Shown here one piece after another: positions 1 to 5,595 of a stretch of 11,853 nucleotides of DNA; the first letter of the stretch is position 1, and the number at the start of each line of letters is the position of its first letter. The position numbers and the translations under genes are program-made. Origin of the DNA: Candidatus Pacearchaeota archaeon (lineage in GTDB: Archaea; Nanobdellota; Nanobdellia; Pacearchaeales; GW2011-AR1); contig WAQV01000021.1 in NCBI GenBank assembly GCA_015520065.1, forward strand, positions 1 to 11,853. Reading direction: 5' to 3'. The notes beneath the pieces are model-generated. The model did not search any database. It had not been told where the DNA came from and saw only the letters and a list, made by a program, of their open reading frames with translations.

Positions 1-2
1 AG

Positions 3-527
3 TCAGTTGCAATTGACTACAAAGCAATGAAAGAAACAAGCATTTACGAGTTCAAAATTAACTCAGACATACTTAAAAGAGTTCTTGAAAGGGATGTTTA
101 CAACCAGCTTTGCAAAATGTATCTAAGAGGCAACATAAATATCAACTCTGAGCTTTGGTCAAGAATAATTTATGATGCATTGCACTCCTTTGACACTACA
201 AACCTTAATTCCTCTCTTATTGAAGCATTAAAGCCCCTTTATTTTGGCAGATGCGTTTCATTCATAAAAGAGACTCTTGACCTTTCCTCAATAGAAAGCG
301 AGAAAATAATTCAAAAGCAAGCAAGAGTATTCTTTCATAACAGAAAATACTTATTGAAAAAATATGAAGAACATTCTAAAAAGAAAGAAGCAATAAAAGT
401 TCTTGTTGAAAGATTTTCATCAGTGATAAAAGATGTAAACAATAAGCATCAGTATAACTCGTATCCGCAATCTCTAAGCATTTCTACAATAACCTCCAAT
501 GGAATTCCCCACAATAGATTATTATAA
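3..527 (+). CDS. Glycosyltransferase C-terminal part (GT2/GpgS-like), 5' truncated by window edge
   Basis: The frame is open to the left edge (residues SVAIDYKA precede the Met at 27), so the true start probably lies outside the window. The visible part is helical, with a run 'YFGRCVSFIKETLDLS' followed by a charged stretch with 'QKQARVFF' and 'KYLLKKY'. From memory this resembles the C-terminal helical region of archaeal GT2-family glycosyltransferases of the glucosyl-3-phosphoglycerate synthase / COG1215 type. The catalytic N-terminal domain is not visible, so substrate and function are unproven. The last 26 or so codons (449-527) are antisense to the conserved C-terminus of the convergent maf gene and look like a non-native tail, rich in Ser, Thr, Asn and Pro. 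The native stop may have been lost, or the overlap may be genuine. Confidence 0.45.
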   Translation, partial: SVAIDYKAMKETSIYEFKINSDILKRVLERDVYNQLCKMYLRGNININSELWSRIIYDALHSFDTTNLNSSLIEALKPLYFGRCVSFIKETLDLSSIESEKIIQKQARVFFHNRKYLLKKYEEHSKKKEAIKVLVERFSSVIKDVNNKHQYNSYPQSLSISTITSNGIPHNRLL

Positions 528-1036
528 CTTCCCTTAATCTTTCTAACAAAAGTAGAGCTGTATTTTCTTAAAGGGTCGTATCCCAGCGCATAAGTGTTGA
601 ATTTTTGATCTTGTTCTAGATATTTGTTGATTTCAGAGTCAGTTAGATTTCTCATTTCGACATCTGAAACTACTACATTAGAAAGAGTTTTTCCAGATTC
701 TAGATTCTTCATATGAATTCCAGTGTAAAACTGAAAAACCTCTCCAGACAGAGTTTTTAATCTTTGAAACGCTTCTTTTTTTGATTTTGGTTTTTCAAGA
801 ATCTGTCCTTTGTGCCACCCCACAGAATCAAATCCTATCACAATCCCAGAGCTATAATGCCTAGCAACAGCATCGGCTTTCAGTCTTGCTAAATGAAGAA
901 CGAGTTCCTTAGGTGAGTTTGGTCTTTCATCAAAATATTCGTTAATATTACTGCTATGAGCAGTAAAGTCTATATCAAGAGATCTGAAAGCATCCAGCCT
1001 ATATGGAGAAGATGTAGCTAATATTATTTTTGTCAT
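449..1036 (-). CDS. maf: Maf-family nucleotide pyrophosphatase
   Basis: Maf proteins are house-cleaning pyrophosphatases that hydrolyse non-canonical or pyrimidine nucleoside triphosphates to monophosphates. Starting at the ATG at 1036 gives 195 aa, the usual Maf length. The N-terminal signature is 'ILATSSPYRLDAF' (residues 5-17; the family motif is SxSPRR, with the first Arg replaced by Tyr12). 'VIGFDS' (66-71) matches the GADT/S motif with catalytic Asp70. 'ILEKP' (79-83), 'LSG' (96-98) and 'YTGIH' (104-108) follow, and the C-terminal 'GSYNNLLWGIPLEVI' matches the family GSYxNVVGLP block. An upstream TTG at 1090 is open in frame, but its 18 extra residues are hydrophobic, unlike Maf, and cover the TATA box, so the ATG is preferred. 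The 3' end overlaps the convergent gene by 79 nt. Substrate specificity cannot be read from the sequence. Confidence 0.88.
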   Translation of the reverse strand: MTKIILATSSPYRLDAFRSLDIDFTAHSSNINEYFDERPNSPKELVLHLARLKADAVARHYSSGIVIGFDSVGWHKGQILEKPKSKKEAFQRLKTLSGEVFQFYTGIHMKNLESGKTLSNVVVSDVEMRNLTDSEINKYLEQDQKFNTYALGYDPLRKYSSTFVRKIKGSYNNLLWGIPLEVIVEMLRDCGYELY

Positions 1037-1050
1037 AGATGAGCTATGAC
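1032..1050. repeat. Perfect 7-bp inverted repeat over the maf start codon
   Basis: gtcatag (1032-1038), 5-nt spacer, ctatgac (1044-1050). The repeat spans the predicted leaderless transcription start and the ATG at 1036, just downstream of the TATA box. It could be a repressor operator or a small 5' hairpin. Both are inference. Confidence 0.5.
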
Positions 1051-1055
1051 TATAG

Positions 1056-1066
1056 AAATATATAAA
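1056..1066 (-). promoter_or_regulatory. TATA box of maf
   Basis: On the minus strand this reads TTTATATATTT, centred about 25 nt upstream of the ATG at 1036. That is archaeal TATA-box spacing for a transcript starting at or next to the start codon (leaderless). Confidence 0.6.
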
Positions 1067-1076
1067 ATTTATGAAG

Positions 1077-1199
1077 TTATTTAACAACAATCTCTGATGG
1101 TTTCACTTCATACTCACTCAATACAGGCTTTCCGTTTTCCTCTCTCAGTAAATACTCTTTATTATCTATCTTAATAATTGTTTCTGATTCTAAAGAGAT
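1077..1199 (-). pseudogene. Orphan 40-codon open stretch without start codon (possible gene remnant)
   Basis: The minus-strand frame from 1199 to the TAA at 1077-1079 encodes 40 residues of ordinary-looking, Lys/Glu-rich protein, including 'IIKIDNKEYLLREENGKP' and ending 'YEVKPSEIVVK'. It is preceded directly by a TGA (1200-1202) and has no ATG, GTG or TTG near its beginning. The only TTG lies deep inside. The composition looks coding rather than random, so it may be the 3' end of a decayed or truncated gene, or a small protein using a rare ATT start. No family was recognised. It sits between the beta-helix gene and maf, ending 40 nt before the maf start and overlapping no other gene. Confidence 0.35.
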
Positions 1200-1209
1200 T
1201 CAAAATATC

Positions 1210-2109
1210 CTACTTAATAAATCTCCTAATGATTTCCATAAAAGAAGGGTAAACTTTTTTCCATCTATATCTTTTATAAACAAAAATTTTTGTACCAGAC
1301 CGAATATTATCTGATAAGCTATCGAATCCTTTTTTTATGTATATTCGAGAATTTTCAGCCACATATCCAACTTCTTCTCCTGCCCTTCCGTTTACAGTTA
1401 TTTTTGAATTTTTAGAATGATGTCCAACCCTCTCCTTTACATCTCCGTTAACTATTATTGTAGCGTTTTTAGAACAATATCCAACATTTCCTTCTGCATC
1501 TCCGTTTATAACAATAGTAGTATCTTGAGAATTCCATCCAACATAACCTCCTGCATTACCATTTATAGTTATTTTAGAATTTTGGGATCCAACTCCTACA
1601 TAATCACTTGCATTTCCATTTACTATTATCTTAGAATTTTGGGAGTTGCATCCTAAATCTCCTCCTACATTTCCTTCTATAACTAGTTCTTTTCCTCTTA
1701 AGCAACCTCCTAAGTTATCGAGTAAAATCTCTTCCTTATTAAGTTCTGAAACATCGATTCTAAATTTGTCATCATTAGACAGATTCATTAAAGCGGAGAG
1801 ATATGCCGTCATGAAATCTTTAGCGTTATTCATACCTACAACCTCTCCTAAGATTTTATGTTGAGAGGCAAATCTACTTTTAACAAAAGAATATATATCA
1901 TCTGCCCTTGGAATTATCTCATACTCTTCAATCAAAGATTCTGCAACAGATACTCCTTCATCCAATGATTTTATTACACTTCTAAAATCATATGCATATT
2001 GAATAAACTCTTTACACCCTTCACAGATTTTCTCGAGGTTTGAAGAAGGAACACCTGTAACTCTTAATTTACTCTTTGTTTGTTCTAAAGATAAAAGTTT
2101 TTCATCCAT
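1210..2109 (-). CDS. Beta-helix protein with seven 19-residue GXGXG/FwdC-like repeats
   Basis: This 299-aa protein has two parts. Residues 1-130 are predicted to be mostly helical, with one CxxC pair (Cys29, Cys32) and no recognised domain. Residues 142-274 are seven consecutive 19-residue repeats with consensus roughly I-x-V/I-N-G-N/D-A-x-x-x-V-G-x-x-S-x-N-S-K; the seventh is degenerate. This is the pattern of the right-handed beta-helix at the C-terminus of glutamate synthase large subunit and in formylmethanofuran dehydrogenase subunit C (GXGXG motif). A basic tail (275-299, 'VYKRYRWKKVYP') follows. There is no signal peptide or membrane segment, so it is probably cytoplasmic. In GltS and FwdC the helix is structural and non-catalytic, so a scaffold or assembly role is plausible here, but the function is unknown. 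It has its own promoter and no operon partner. The ATG at 2109 fits the TATA spacing. Confidence 0.8.
   Translation of the reverse strand: MDEKLLSLEQTKSKLRVTGVPSSNLEKICEGCKEFIQYAYDFRSVIKSLDEGVSVAESLIEEYEIIPRADDIYSFVKSRFASQHKILGEVVGMNNAKDFMTAYLSALMNLSNDDKFRIDVSELNKEEILLDNLGGCLRGKELVIEGNVGGDLGCNSQNSKIIVNGNASDYVGVGSQNSKITINGNAGGYVGWNSQDTTIVINGDAEGNVGYCSKNATIIVNGDVKERVGHHSKNSKITVNGRAGEEVGYVAENSRIYIKKGFDSLSDNIRSGTKIFVYKRYRWKKVYPSFMEIIRRFIK
1288..1686 (-). repeat. Tandem 57-nt coding repeat, seven units
   Basis: This DNA encodes the seven 19-residue units of the beta-helix. Unit boundaries by residue are 142-160, 161-179, 180-198, 199-217, 218-236, 237-255 and 256-274. All seven have identical length with no insertions. 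The 'SQNSK'/'SKNSK' element recurs in units 1, 2 and 5, which suggests duplication or recombination among units. Confidence 0.8.
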
Positions 2110-2130
2110 AAAAAAGGGATAAAGGATGAG

Positions 2131-2146
2131 TTTATAAACCTTTCGG
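2131..2146 (-). promoter_or_regulatory. BRE/TATA promoter of the beta-helix gene
   Basis: On the minus strand this reads CCGAAAGGTTTATAAA: a purine-rich BRE directly followed by a near-consensus archaeal TATA box, centred about 25 nt upstream of the ATG at 2109. It implies a leaderless mRNA. Confidence 0.7.
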
Positions 2147-2149
2147 TTA

Positions 2150-2170
2150 TTTAACTACTTTTTAGTTAAA
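2150..2170. repeat. Perfect 8-bp inverted repeat in divergent intergenic region
   Basis: tttaacta (2150-2157), 5-nt spacer, tagttaaa (2163-2170). It lies just upstream of the BRE of the leftward gene and about 55 nt upstream of the rightward TATA box. Both flanking genes diverge from it, so it is not a terminator; a regulator-binding site is the natural guess. The sequence is AT-rich, so chance is not excluded. Confidence 0.45.
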
Positions 2171-2222
2171 AAATAGAAATCTGCTAAAAAATATCTCTTT
2201 GCTCACAAAAATTACATAAAGC

Positions 2223-2235
2223 TTTTAATTTATAT
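2223..2235 (+). promoter_or_regulatory. TATA-like box of the small membrane protein gene
   Basis: The run tttta-attta-tat at 2223-2235 is AT-rich and TATA-like, and lies 16-28 nt upstream of the ATG at 2251. Spacing again fits a leaderless or nearly leaderless start. The exact box is ambiguous because two overlapping TTTAAT/TTTATAT registers are possible. Confidence 0.45.
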
Positions 2236-2250
2236 CAGCTTAATAAATTA

Positions 2251-2769
2251 ATGAAAACTGGCAAAGAGCCTAAAAAAACTCTTCTGAAAACATTTCTGAA
2301 CGCAAACTTCATTAAGGCAGTTACTGGGTTTTTTATTCTCGCAATAACAGTTATAGCAGTAGGAAGCTATTTTATGTTTGACAACACTCTTATTGGGCCT
2401 GCATTCTTGGTTTTAGGGATTTTAAGTTTGAGTGTTTTAAGCATGTTCGGAATAAAGCCTAAAACAATATATCCTGATATGATTTTTGGGTTTGTTGATA
2501 ACAGTGTTTTGGTTTTTGCTGCAGTGCTAGGTGGAAAGTATGCAGGAATTGTAGGTGCAGTAGTCGGAGGTGTTGCAGGAAATACAATAACTGACGGCAT
2601 AGGAGGGCTTTTTGAGGGTTATGTTGCAGAAAGGCAGAGGGATTTAAAAATAAAAAACCATAGAAATGCTCTATCCTCATCTCTTGGAAAAATGACTGGT
2701 TGCCTATTTGGTGCTGGAATCGGGCTTACTCTGCTTAACATACAACATTTTATCCAGCTGATGCTTTAA
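2251..2769 (+). CDS. Small multi-pass membrane protein of unknown function
   Basis: This 172-aa protein has four or five hydrophobic segments at about residues 20-42, 47-68, 77-93, 95-118 and 145-170, after a short basic N-terminus. The most striking part is residues 75-123. It starts with 'PDMIFGFVDNSV' (75-86), runs through a glycine-zipper-like stretch 'GGKYAGIVGAVVGGVAG' (94-110), and ends in 'NTITDGIGGLFEG' (111-123). Intramembrane or near-membrane Asp76, Asp83, Asn84, Asn111 and Asp115 look like possible functional polar residues. A basic loop (128-139) and a second Gly-rich segment ('GKMTGCLFGAGIGL', 146-159) follow. I do not recognise a named family. A small transporter or channel-like protein is possible, but nothing in the neighbourhood supports a substrate. 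The gene is monocistronic, convergent with the P-type ATPase. Confidence 0.8.
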   Translation: MKTGKEPKKTLLKTFLNANFIKAVTGFFILAITVIAVGSYFMFDNTLIGPAFLVLGILSLSVLSMFGIKPKTIYPDMIFGFVDNSVLVFAAVLGGKYAGIVGAVVGGVAGNTITDGIGGLFEGYVAERQRDLKIKNHRNALSSSLGKMTGCLFGAGIGLTLLNIQHFIQLML

Positions 2770-2862
2770 TTATCCTTAATTCAAAGGGAAGGACATTAAT
2801 TTTCTATTAAAAATAAATAATTCTCCATTATGATATCTTTGTAGGAGGCTTCTTTTACCCTT

Positions 2863-5565
2863 CTACCCTCTTTTCTTCCCCCTCTTCAAAAGAGGGGATT
2901 TTTTCTTATCAATAAAAAACTTTCCTATCTCGAAAATAAGCACTCCTGAAACAGCAAAAGGCAGAATTAAAATCCAGTCAATTGCATTCAGACTGACAAG
3001 GCTAAAAACTCCTGATAAAGGGGAGTAAATCAATAACAGATGAAGCGCTGCAGAGAATAAAACAGCATAATTAATCCACTTGTTTGAGAAAAAGTTCCTT
3101 ATCCCTTGTTTAAACCCATCCTTAAACAAAGATTTATTGGTTCTGCATGAGTAAACGAAAAACAGCTCAAAAAGTATTGCTCCTGTCAAAACCAGGGTTC
3201 TCGTTTTTTCAATCTCAAAATTATTAATTCCTATAAGATAAATCAAAAGTTCTGCAAAAAACGCCACGCTTCCTGCAATAATTATAAATTTCCATATCCC
3301 ATCAAGAATGCTTTTTTCTTTTCTCGGAGGAGTTTTCATTACATCCTCTCCTTTCTCAAAAATAAGCGCAAGTGCAGGAAAAGAGTCTGTAATTAGATTC
3401 ATCCATAATATCTGCAAAGGAATCAATGGCAAAGGAAGCCTGAAAAACAAGGCAAAAAGAACTAAAAAGATTGCACTAAAATTAACTGAGAGAAGATATT
3501 TTGTAAATTTTTTAATGTTATCGTAAGTTTTTCTTCCTTCTTTGACGCCTTCAACAATTGATTTGAAGTTATCATCAACAAGAATTATGTCAGAGCTATC
3601 ACGAGCAACATCAGTTCCTCTTTTTCCCATGGCTATTCCAACATCTGCTGATTTTAGTGCCAGTGAGTCATTTATTCCGTCTCCTGTTATTGCAACAATC
3701 TCTCCTTTTTTCTGAAGGATTTTAGTTATTCTCAACTTTTGATGAGGAGTTGTTCTTGCAAAAACTGAAATCTCATCAATAACATTTTCTAATTCTGAAT
3801 CTGTCATTTTTTCAAGCTCTTCTTCTGTGAGGATTTTTCCGCTAATGCCTATTTTCTTTGCTATTGCCATTGCTGTAATTTCCGAGTCCCCAGTAATCAT
3901 TTTTACAGAGATTCCAGCAGCCTTGCATTCCTTTATTGCTTCTTTAACCTCTTTTCTTGGAGGGTCTAACATTCCTATAAATCCCAAAAAAGCCATTCCT
4001 TTTTCAACAGGGTTTTTTGAATGAAAAATCTTGTAAGCAAAGCCTAAAACTCTCAAAGCATCAAGCTCCATTTTTTTAAGCTGCTCTCTTAGAAAGTTTT
4101 TTCTTTCTTCTGAAAGCTTTTTTATGCCTCTGCTGGAAAACTCAAAACCACATGCCTCGAGAATTTTTTCAGGAGCTCCTTTTGAGTAAAGAGTGTAATG
4201 CCTTCCGGAACTTCTTAAAACAGACATCATCTTTCTTTTTGAGTCAAAATCAATCTTCTTTACTGACGGCTCGAGTTCAGTCATTATTTTTTTGTCCAGC
4301 CCTAAGTCAAGAGCTGCTGAAAGAAGAGCTTCTTCTGTAGGATCTCCAAAAAGAACATACCTTCCTTTAACTAACTCAAATCTTGCATCATTGCAAAGAA
4401 TGCTTGTTTTTAATAACTGAAAGACATCTTTGCTTTTCTTCAAATTTATTTTTCTTTCTTTGATTTTGTTGCCAGATGACATTGTTACCTGATACAATCC
4501 GTCTTCTCTTTTTTCATAAAAACTGTTTCCAACAAACAGCTTTTGGACTTTCATTTTTTCCTCAGTTATTGTTCCTGTTTTATCAGAACAGATAACACTG
4601 ATACTTCCGAGGCTTTCCACTGCCGGAAGCCTTCTTACAATTACATTGCGCTTTGACATAAACATTGAAGAAATTGCAAATGCCAGAGTCAAAACAGTCG
4701 GAAGCCCTTCTGGAATGGCTGAAACAGCAAGAGCAACAGCTGTAAAAAACATCTCCATGCTGTCAAACTGTTCCAAAATTCCTAAAAGCATCACAATGCC
4801 TACAAAACCCAAAATGAAAATTCCAATTTGTTTTGAAAAAGTGTCTAAACGTTTTTGAACAGGAGTTTTTTGCAATTCTATATCCTGAAGGGTTTCTGCA
4901 ATCTTTCCAAAAACACTCTTCATTCCTGTAGCTACAACAACTGCTTTTGCTCTGCCTCTCGTAATTTGAGTGCCAGCAAACAACATATTTTTCATTTCTG
5001 TAATTGAAGCCTTTTCAGGAAGCCTTTCAGAAGACTTTGCAACAGGCAAACTCTCGCCTGTTAAAGCTGCCTCATTAGCCTGCAGATTTTCTGCCTCAAT
5101 AATCCTGCAGTCTGCATTGACACTGTCTCCTGCATTCAGTATTACAATGTCTCCAGGAACAAGCTCAGAAGATGGAACTTCTGTCATAACTCCATTCCTT
5201 ATGACTAATGATTTGGGAACTATCAGTCTTTTCAGACTTATAATTGCTTTTTCTGCCCTGTATTGCTGAAAAAATCCTATAGCTGCATTTAAAACAACTA
5301 TTGCTGAGATTGCTATTCCGTCAAGAAAGTTTCCTATGAAAAAAGAAACTGCTGCGGCAATTATTAAGATATAAACTAAGAACGATTTAAACTGCTCAAG
5401 AAGAATTCTTAATGGCCTTAACCTATGAGTTTTCTTTATTGTGTTTTTTCCATACCTCTCAAGCCTCTTTTTTGCCTCTTCTTCAGAAAGCCCTTTTTCA
5501 GAAGTTGCTAACTCTTTAAACACCTCTTCTTTTGTTTTTGAATGAAAAAAATAATTAACATCCAT
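2863..5565 (-). CDS. P-type cation-transporting ATPase, Ca2+-type (P2)
   Basis: This is a complete 900-aa integral-membrane ion pump driven by ATP. An N-terminal cation-ATPase domain (1-75) is followed by TM1-2, the actuator domain with TGES (169-172), and TM4 with PEGLP (285-289). The phosphorylation site is Asp328 in DKTGTIT, with KGAPE (462-466) in the nucleotide domain, then DPPR (534-537), TGD (558-560) and GDGIND (628-633). Six C-terminal membrane segments follow. The Ca2+ site II residues of SERCA are kept: Glu286 in PEGLP, and Asn723 and Asp727 in 'LWMNLITD' of TM6. In TM5 the SERCA NxxE pattern is 'NFSA' (695-698), lacking the Glu, as in PMCA-type pumps. A single Ca2+ (or Mn2+) site and export from the cytoplasm are therefore inferred. 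The C-terminus ends in a basic tail 'KKKSPLLKRGKKRG' encoded by a hairpin. The gene starts 25 nt after tldE and may have its own weak promoter. Confidence 0.92.
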   Translation of the reverse strand: MDVNYFFHSKTKEEVFKELATSEKGLSEEEAKKRLERYGKNTIKKTHRLRPLRILLEQFKSFLVYILIIAAAVSFFIGNFLDGIAISAIVVLNAAIGFFQQYRAEKAIISLKRLIVPKSLVIRNGVMTEVPSSELVPGDIVILNAGDSVNADCRIIEAENLQANEAALTGESLPVAKSSERLPEKASITEMKNMLFAGTQITRGRAKAVVVATGMKSVFGKIAETLQDIELQKTPVQKRLDTFSKQIGIFILGFVGIVMLLGILEQFDSMEMFFTAVALAVSAIPEGLPTVLTLAFAISSMFMSKRNVIVRRLPAVESLGSISVICSDKTGTITEEKMKVQKLFVGNSFYEKREDGLYQVTMSSGNKIKERKINLKKSKDVFQLLKTSILCNDARFELVKGRYVLFGDPTEEALLSAALDLGLDKKIMTELEPSVKKIDFDSKRKMMSVLRSSGRHYTLYSKGAPEKILEACGFEFSSRGIKKLSEERKNFLREQLKKMELDALRVLGFAYKIFHSKNPVEKGMAFLGFIGMLDPPRKEVKEAIKECKAAGISVKMITGDSEITAMAIAKKIGISGKILTEEELEKMTDSELENVIDEISVFARTTPHQKLRITKILQKKGEIVAITGDGINDSLALKSADVGIAMGKRGTDVARDSSDIILVDDNFKSIVEGVKEGRKTYDNIKKFTKYLLSVNFSAIFLVLFALFFRLPLPLIPLQILWMNLITDSFPALALIFEKGEDVMKTPPRKEKSILDGIWKFIIIAGSVAFFAELLIYLIGINNFEIEKTRTLVLTGAILFELFFVYSCRTNKSLFKDGFKQGIRNFFSNKWINYAVLFSAALHLLLIYSPLSGVFSLVSLNAIDWILILPFAVSGVLIFEIGKFFIDKKKSPLLKRGKKRG
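2879..2904 (+). terminator. Hairpin plus T6, probable terminator of the rightward membrane-protein gene
   Basis: Stem cccctctt (2879-2886), loop caa, aagagggg (2890-2897): an 8-bp perfect GC-rich stem followed by a-tttttt (2898-2904) on the plus strand. It is about 110 nt downstream of the 2769 stop and lies inside the 3' coding end of the convergent ATPase, whose last codons (SPLLKRGKKRG) it encodes. It is intrinsic-terminator-like on the plus strand only. It could instead be a palindromic repeat element. Confidence 0.5.
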
Positions 5566-5585
5566 TAACAGTTGTATGTAAAAAC

Positions 5586-5595
5586 AATAATTAAA
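5586..5595 (-). promoter_or_regulatory. Possible weak TATA box of the ATPase gene
   Basis: The minus strand reads TTTAATTATT centred about 26 nt before the ATG at 5565, overlapping the tldE stop codon (5591-5593). Spacing is right but the sequence is a poor match. The ATPase may also be transcribed by read-through from tldDE. Confidence 0.35.

Noticed and set aside
1037..1090. N-terminal extension of Maf from TTG 1090
   Set aside because: The extra residues are not Maf-like and cover the TATA box; the ATG at 1036 gives the family N-terminus.
1288..1686. Regularly spaced 57-nt repeats resembling a CRISPR array
   Set aside because: The repeats are contiguous, imperfect and in frame, encoding 19-residue beta-helix units; there are no unique spacers.
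1417..1864. Plus-strand open frames with Ser/Ile/Tyr-rich products
   Set aside because: They are antisense shadows of the beta-helix repeats, with low-complexity composition and no promoter or start signal.
4646..5269. Plus-strand open frames inside the ATPase gene
   Set aside because: They are antisense shadows of conserved ATPase motifs on the other strand.
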